Assembly: GCF_905404315.1 (NCBI RefSeq)
Contig: NC_066266.1
Span: 2,425,501-2,489,500 of the forward strand
DNA from: Leptidea sinapis
Taxonomy: Eukaryota; Arthropoda; Insecta; Lepidoptera; Pieridae
Length of the DNA stretch: 64,000 nt
Reading direction: 5' to 3'
How positions within the stretch are numbered: position 1 is the stretch's first letter; each line of letters opens with the position of its first letter. The translations under genes were made by a program, and so were the position numbers. The notes below the pieces were generated by a model. That model did no database searches. It was not told the DNA's origin and saw only the letters and a program-made list of their open reading frames with translations. Positions 51,801 to 60,800 of this stretch are shown here, piece by piece.

Positions 51801-54800
51801 GGTATCTTCAAAAAAAGCGCGTACCGCGTACGTAAAGGCGGCAGTGATCACTTAACACCAGGTGACCCGTACGCTCGTTTGTCCTCCTTTTCCATAAGAA
51901 TAAGAATAATAAAAAATACAATGATTTATAAGTGTATTTATTGGTTTATTTGTTCCAGTGTGTGTTTGGTGCGTGTCCGCGCGCAAGTAATGTGCCGGGA
52001 CGAAGGCACGGGGGGATGGGTAGCGCTTAGCGGCGGAGGTCTCGCCGAAGTTATGGTGGGCAGGAGAGCCCGCCATTACGTCACAGGTACACTACACTTT
52101 ATGCACTTCTCCTGTATGTAAGGAAATCTTAAAACATGATTTTCACCAGGGACTAGCATTAGCTACATACATCCAGGGGTTAGGTTATGGGTACCACAAC
52201 GGCGCCTTTTTCTGGCGTGAAGCTGTTTAGCTGAAGTAATGTTTAAGCATTATTGTGTTTTAACTGTAAACCGTAACCGTCCAATCTTCGCCATTTGAAG
52301 CTATTGTTAATGTTAAATAGATAAATAGCGAGCTGTCAAAATTTTCAAGTAAATATTCGTTATTGATTTGATATTTCACATATATATGTATATATATGTT
52401 ACGTAAATATGTTATGTCAGCTATGTTAAATGTCAGCGCATCTGTTACACATTCAGTAGTATTGAATTTATTCATATCCAAGTATACCTAATCGAGCCAT
52501 AAATACTAAAACAAAGAAAAATCTATTGAATATAACATTAAGTAAGTTTAATACATAAATATAAAACAATCCTAATAATATCCACCCTTTCTTGGCGTGC
52601 GTCCGTTCAGAATGGGATATCGCTATGCCATCCTACGGCCGTTCCCAATATAACTATCTACAGATAGAGATAAATTACTACCTTCTACTGTCAATAATTA
52701 GCTGTCCATAATCTGAAGCTGTCCCAATATACCCGATAAGTCATTCTTATCGCTTTATATTGGGACACGTGAATTGCAATTTCCATACAAACTTATATCG
52801 CTGGACTAAACTTATACGTCGTCGCATTGACAGACAGCGTGTACGGATAAGGTGAGTTTCCGTCGATAAGTTGATTGGGACAGAAATGTCAACGATAGTT
52901 ACGATTTTTATCTCAAGTAAGAGATAGACTGAATAATGGGAGCGGCCGTTAATGGCTGACAGGCTTGCAAATTTCAGTATGACAACTCTCTCTAGTCTGT
53001 TATCCCTTAACATTTTATTGAGATAAAACCTTTAGTTGCGAATGCAACGGATAACTACTAGTTTAAAATACAAAAAGCTTATTCGAATTAGTCTCCATTG
53101 GCTATAATACAGTCCTTTAAACGTTGATATATAAGAATATTTTTCGTTATAGGTGGACCTGCGAATAATGGGGATGTTGAGAGCACTTCTGCTTGCGGCA
53201 CCGCACCAAGCCTTCCATACGAGTATTATATACATGGGAAACGCATCAGCGATAACTCAGTGAGTAAATTATACATTGTGCTGGGAACAGTTTCCTATCA
53301 GTTCTTCTCCCCATGTCAAAGCCCCTTTATAAACTGACATATTTATGTTAAGGCCAGCGAGATGAGATAAAGAATGTAAACACACTGACCGTTACTGAGT
53401 TATATTGCGATGGCGAGCGATTGCTATCTCTGTCCCTATCACTCCTACGCTGTAATGGCCTCAGTTGGTCAACGATAGCTGTCATAGCGTGGTTTGTGGT
53501 GTACGAAACCGTCAGTTGTCAAGATGTGGTCCGCCATTTTGTGAAGAAGTTCATACCTGTTTGGACTATTTTCGTTCGAAGAAGATTGTTACTTATAATT
53601 TTCGAATCCCAGCCTGGCAGCTAGGCAACCTTTGAAATACATTAATTTTTTTAAATATTCAAGATATCAATGAAAATGTTTTAAACCCCTGAAACTAGTG
53701 GGAGACTCCTTTGCAAATGATGCCGGCTAGATTAAGGGTACCACAACGGCGCCTTTTTCTGCCGTGAATCAGTAATGTGTAAATAGTTTATACCCTTACT
53801 ACACAAACGTTTTTGAACCAGTGGGAGGCTCCTTTGTACAGGACGCCGGCTAGATTATGGGTACCACAACGGCGCCTATTTCTGCCGTGAAGCAGGAACA
53901 TATAAGCTTTACTGTGTTTCATTCTGAAGAGCGCCGTAGCTAGTGAAATTACTGGGCAAATGAGACTTAATATCTTGTGTCTCAAGGTGACGAACGCAAT
54001 TGTAGTGCCGCTCAGAATTTTTGGGTTTTTCAAGAATCCGGAGCGGTACTGCATTGCATAATAAATTTTTGTTATTTTCATTAAAAAAATCTTTGTTTTC
54101 ATACTTTATCTCACTAGCCTTGCTATAATGATTAACGTTTAACATGTGTTGTTGCTATATTTAGTATTGTCACTCGCTATTGTAAATGAATGATTTCCAT
54201 TCTATTCGGGATTTTATCTCGTCGTGTTAGTAATATTGTTATATATTTCAATGTTATAAAGTAAATTATTTATTTGGAGAAAAGGATTATTGAAGGTCCA
54301 AATATTTTCAGGTGGTCTTGGAATGCACGATACAGAAAGACTTCCAGTACCACAAAGTGATGCCAACTTTCCATCATTGGTTGACGGAAGAAAAGAGATT
54401 CGGCCTGACTTTTCAAACCGCGGCTGATGCCCGGGCTTTCGATAAAGGAGTTCGAACAGCACTTGAAGAACTCTTAGACGGTAACTTGCTTTATAACCTT
54501 TACTGATAAATTGAAGTGTATGAATCTGACATCACTTATATGGCGGCCTATCCATCTTCCAATTCACCACACGGTTTTTAGGTGCCTTTAACATCAAAAC
54601 AGCAGTCCAAATGGGTTATTTACCAGATGACGTTAATTATTTGTGAAAAATAGCGCTTTGAATTTTTTACACGTTCCAACTGTCAGTAAAACATCTATAG
54701 GTATATAACTACCGTGAAGCAGTAATGTGCAAACATTAGTGTGTTTCGGTCTGAAGGGCGCCGTAGCTAATGAAATTACTGGGCAAATGAGACAATATCT

Positions 54801-57800
54801 TATGTCTCAAGGTGACGAGCGCAATTGTAGTGTTGCTCAAAAAAACATACAATTTTTGTTTTTGTTAAGAGCTCTGGAATTACGGCGATGGAGGCAGAAC
54901 ATTACATATTACTATATATTTTCTAGTATTGCTATTACTTGCCTATAATTGCCATATGTTATTTCACCTAGCGATACTTGCGCTAAAACGTGAACTAATT
55001 TATCTAATGTGCTTTCTTTTGCTTCCCTTCTACCGTATACTGGATTCCTACACGGTGAGTTTACCAGAAATACTTAAACTTTATATTACTTCTTCTTTTT
55101 TTTGTCTCACGAGTGTTCCATTTTAATTCTTCCTCTTTTTTACTCGCCTTACTACACATACTATTTTTTTAATTTATTTATTTTAAGGAACATAAAAGAT
55201 AATACAATACAATAGCACCCATTAACCACTTGGGTTTGTGTGGAGTGCCATAAGTTCTACATTGCGATATTACAACAAAATAATTAATTAATGTCAATAG
55301 AAAAAACAAAATATCATCATCCACTACCGGGCAAAGGCCTCCCCCAATGATTTCCACTACGATCGGTACTGCGCTGCCCTCATCCAACGTATTCCGGCGG
55401 TCTTGACGAGATCGTTGGTCCATTGTGGGGGGCCTACCAACACTGCGTCTTCCGGTACGTGGTCGCCATCCGAGCACTTTACTGCCCCAACGGCCATTCG
55501 TCCGACGAACCTTGTGGCCTGCCCACTGCCACTTCAGTTTCGCAATCATTTGGGCTATGTCGGTAACTTTGGTTCTCCTACGGATCTAAATATACTAAAT
55601 AACAAAATATAAGCAACAGAAAAAAAATCACGAACCCAGACGTATTATTAAAATGGTTTCAATTCTTGTTTGCAAACGAACACACTAATCCGCCGAGCAA
55701 ACAATGGAACCGGTTCAGTGTTCAACTTTACAAGCCATCTACAGGATGTTGTTTAAAAAATATATTTTCAATTTGTGTTTCAAATTTGCCTCTGTAATGC
55801 TATCAATAAAAAAGGTGTTTAGAGTATTTAATAGAATCGGAACAATATATTTAGTGGTTCTTTCACCATATGTATTCCTAGCACCCACTGTCTCTAGTCT
55901 CTTGTTAGATTTTGTTTGAATGTTGTTATGTATGTCAATCTCTTTTTACACGCTCTATATTAGCTTCACTTGTATGTTTGTAACTGACTCCTTTAGACGC
56001 GATTTTAACCCACTTTAAACGGCCAGATTTCATTCAAACTTTGTAGATTTATCAAGGACACTTTGTTTTAATAATTGTAATGTATTTATTTAGAAAAAAT
56101 TAAAAAAAAACACTATTTTGCAAATTTAAAGGGGCACTTACCTGACATATGACATCCTTTTTAAGTTATGCTGCTATGTATGCTACGTAGGCAGTTTTTC
56201 ACTGAAAACTTTGTCATTGCGTGTCGTTGTATTCAAAGCGCGGTCATAACACAGCTCAACGAAAACTCTGCCTTATAGACGCGATTTTGAATCTAGTTGT
56301 TTATTATACGTCAATGGTGGTATCATTAATATCAGTGCTTGCATTATCATCAAGCATTTTCTGTACCAAGAAATAATTTAATCGGAGCTACGAAACTGTC
56401 CTCATAAATGTAAAGGACTGTAACGCTTCTGTTCTGCTTTTCTAGTGGTAGCGAACATTTTTTTTAATATCAGGAGGGGCAAACGTACAAGTGGCAAACT
56501 TGATGAAAAGTAAGCTGCCCGGACATCTGCTATACCACAGACGAAGATATTTTTTAAGATGGAAGTATTTATACAGGATGTAATAGTTGAGTGTCACCAG
56601 GCGATTATTCCGTAACTATTACAGATATCAAAAAACTTTTAAGTGATATCGAAAATACGTTACCTATTCAGTAAAATCAAATAAGAAGTGTTAAAAATTT
56701 TGATCTTACACAACCATGCATATTTAGTATGAGATTAGTAGAAAGGTCCTTGTATCGCAAAACAAGGACCCTGTGCCATGTGCTTCCCCGAGGCGTAAAA
56801 AGAATAGGGGAAGGGTGTCGTAAGAGTAGTTACGAGCAATCCCTTATTTCTTGTGTTATAATAATGAAAATCACAATTAAGAGCAAAAAGGAGGTTTTTC
56901 GTAAATGTACTGACAATGAACAGTCATAATATTTATTTCTTTAAATTTTACTTTGAGTGACTGTCTATAGCCAAGCTGATATAAAGCACAAACAGCTCTC
57001 TTTTGCAGAGCAAACACTATATCAATCTCAGCAGCATGAGGCCTAGGCACTTACCATTAGCTGAAGCCGAAAGCGCAATCATCCCTCTGACTTATAAATT
57101 TATTAAAAAAAAAATTGTTCATTCACAGGTCTGGGTGGCTCGTGGTCTTCTCAATATTCTTACAAACGTAAATTAGTACGGAAAGATGACGACGAAGAGA
57201 ACAATATATTCGAAGTGAGTATTTTTTATTGTCTATTTGTACCATCGACTAATTGATTCATGACGCACTTTGCTGATAATTAATTATTTTAAAATCATAA
57301 CAACAGTTTCTATACTGTCACATTATCTCTGGGCCTCGCTGGAACGTGAAGTCCCATCCCGATCCCTTTTCATCCCCTCGCGCTCGTCTTGTTTCTGCTC
57401 GTCAGTACGGTTTGCAATTTCATCATCGATAGGTACATGTAGTGATGTTTTCCTTCTATCACCTTCTTAAGGTGACGAGCGCAATTGTACTGCCGCTCAC
57501 AGTTTTTGGGTTTTTCAAGAATCCTGAGCGGCACTGCATTGTAATGGGCAGGGCGTATCAATTACCATTAGCTGAACGTCCTGCTCGTCTCATCCCTTAT
57601 TTTCATAAAAAAAAACGCCTACCTAGATTTAGTGACAATAAATCACTGGTCTAAAAGCATTATCCATGGAGGAAAAAGGGAATACGTTAGTATGGATTAA
57701 CACTGCTAGCGTCCCCTCTTAAAGTAATAATAAGCCTGTTGTCGTGCGTAACAGAAAGAGGCTCTATCTAGGCAACATAATGATAATTTAATATATTTTT

Positions 57801-60800
57801 CCTATTATCGTGCGCAAAGTTCTATTTTGAGCATGAATTTGCATTCGCAAAGTTCTACTTTCCCACATTGACAAGAGCGTGCGTGAGCATGCGGGAATGT
57901 TTGAAAATAATTATAGTAGTCGAACTATGTGGAACTTAATAGGAATAATAGTATACGACACTCGTGCGCACCTAGGTCATCCTGCACTCGCTTCTCTGGT
58001 AGGAACGACCTACTCTAAGCTTACTTGTATTGTTATGTAATATTGCAGTGTCTTAACCTACCTACGGATTCTCGATCAAGCTCAGAAAACTCGACAGCAA
58101 GTCGCATTCGAGCGCGAGATGACATTCAAACACCAATATTGTCGGCCATCACTCTGCCAAGACATCCGCTTGGTAAGTTAATTGCACCATTTTTATAAAT
58201 TTTACTTTTTATAATATTTTTGTTATTATACTTCTTTTGGCGTGTTTGGGAAAAATTATCAGAGTGAATTATTAAGAAGCGCGCGAATACCGCTACCCTG
58301 ACGTTAGCTGGTCAACTAGACCATTTGTATCGTACTGTATATCAAATCAAATCAAAATCACTTTATACATGTAGGTAACGGAAATGACACTTATGAATGT
58401 CAAAAAAAATTGTTTCTTATTGAATCTACGACTACTTCTTAAAGGTCTAATGAGAAGAAGTAGCAAGAAACTCATTGACACACTTTTAAATCAATATTTA
58501 CATTTTCTTCGTTTTACAAATCATTTCAATTACAATATAATATAAAACAAGATAGTGATGCAACCAACATACTAAACGTCAAATAGTCAATGCCTTACAC
58601 TAGTAAGTCAAAAAATTAATGTAAATTAATCTAAAACATAAGTTATTAAGTACAGTAGCTGCATGATCCACACACACAGTAAATAAAGGAATTCTGTGAG
58701 CTGTCTGATAAAGCGTGGCCAATTTTTATGTGTCAGTGTATGCGTGAGCTAATGCCAAGCGTGGCTAACTATTTCCGACTTTTCAATAAAAATTTTTATC
58801 TTCCTTTATTTTTGTTAGAGATGTTCATCTCTCTCGTACACTTTGTCTATGCGATAATATGTGTAATGTAAGTCTATGCAAAATACAATTTTTTTATCGA
58901 ATTCATTTCAGATTCTCTCAAATACGAAAGCCAGTTTGAAGATAAAACAGACGAGGACCCAGATCGCTGCCCCTACGTTCACTTATCGGCAGTGAGTTAT
59001 TATTTGGCATTAATAATAAAAAATACTTCGATCGCGCAGCACAAAGATTTTCGGTCAATGACCTTTGTGTTTTTATTAATAACGGATAAATCATCATGAA
59101 TATTAACCCTCGTAAGTGAAGATGGCTCGTTTAATTTATATTTGTTTAGATGAGAAATATATTTCTAATAGAATAAAAGGATATGCTAATTTTTTTTTTA
59201 ATTTTTATAAATATGAGTATTAAGTATTGGAATACATTACTACTACCGTTCCCTAGAAACTACCGTGGCCTAATGTCTTATAGTTTAGCTATTAAATATA
59301 TTGTCAATGTTTCGCAGGTTCACGAATATACATATCCTCAAGTGGGTCCCGGCGGAGTGATCACTTCAGAGAAGGCATCACCTCACACGAAAACTACACT
59401 TTCCAAGTGTGACTCTGGTAATTATATTGAAGTAAAACTTCTTTAGGTGTGACTTAAGCGTGACTTAGAAAAATTTTCTGACTGAAGTAAGGCTCCATTT
59501 AAAACAAATCAAATCAAAATCACTTTATTCATGTAGGTCACGGAACAGACACTTATGAATGTCAAAAAAAAATTATTATTGAATCTACTGCTACTTCGTA
59601 AAGGGTTGAGCTAATGAGAAGAAGTAGCAAGAAACTCTTTGCCACACTTTTAAATTAACATTTACAGCTTTATCTTTTTACTGATCGTTTTAGTTACAAC
59701 ATATTATGTGAAGTGATGCAACAAAAGTCAAAAAAATGAATAAATGTAAATGAATAAATAAAAACAAGAGTTATTGAGTACAGTAGATGCATCTATCCAC
59801 ACACACCGTAAATAAATAAAGGTATTTTGTGACCATTTTATTAGCGATTGACCGATGACAATACATTGATTTGATAAAATTATGAATTTGGTGTTTTATA
59901 TAATTTTAGTCTATGCAGGAATTGATGTTAATTTTAAAATAAATTTTCTATTTTTTAGTTCGGCTTTCTACAAAAAACGTGTTTTTTACTTTTTTTTAAC
60001 TACTATTTATTTCTATTGAATAAATACCAGTTCTTAATATTTTTTTATTGTGAATGGACGTGTCTCTGGCATGGATCGTCGTAAGAAACTTATTGCTTAT
60101 TTGTTATTAAGAAGACATTACTCTGTTTTAAACATACGCTAGAGAAGATACTGGATACAGCCATTTAATAAGGCTATGAATCCCGATGACTTCTACTTCT
60201 CATAGCATTAAAGATAGACGAAAAATAATTTTTCGCCTACTTTAAAATGAGTATATCATCATTTGAAGAGCTATTAAGCGGGTTATCAAAATATATACAG
60301 AAAAATAATATGACAGGAAGGAATCCTGTGACAGCTTTGAAAATGCTGGGATTGACTTAAACTGCTTCCGGGTTACGCGTATTGTTTGCAAGAGTGATAG
60401 AAACAAACTGAATCACTGTCAACAAGTATGACGTCAACGCGGTTATGTGTTTCGGCCTTTAATGTGGTGGGGCGACTCTGGTGTCTGTATGGTGTCTTGT
60501 TTGGAAGCTTAACGGTGAAATGTAGCCCTAAGAAGTTAAGTGCGTCAACAGTCCTTAACTAACTGAATGGTTATTATGAATCTTGTTATAATTTTAGGTT
60601 CGATAAAGAAGTGCACATATAGCGGTCCGCCGCCACTGCCCGAGAAGAAACCGGCCGAACAGTTCCACGCGAGGTTGAAATGCAGGTACAGTCAGCATAT
60701 CTTTTACCAGTGGGAGACTCCTTTGCACCGGATGCCGGCTAGATTATTTAAACATTACTGTGTTTCGGTCCAAAAGGCGCCGTAGCTAGTGAAATTACTG

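Noticed and set aside
51777..52121. 114-codon ORF with its own ATG as the start of Spred
   Set aside because: The upstream half is a reverse family B repeat. Protein similarity begins at the acceptor at 51958, and exon 1 at 45859 fits the phase.
53788..54102. 104-codon minus-strand ORF
   Set aside because: Antisense reading of a family A repeat; the same peptide appears at other A copies (3917, 26084, 30214).
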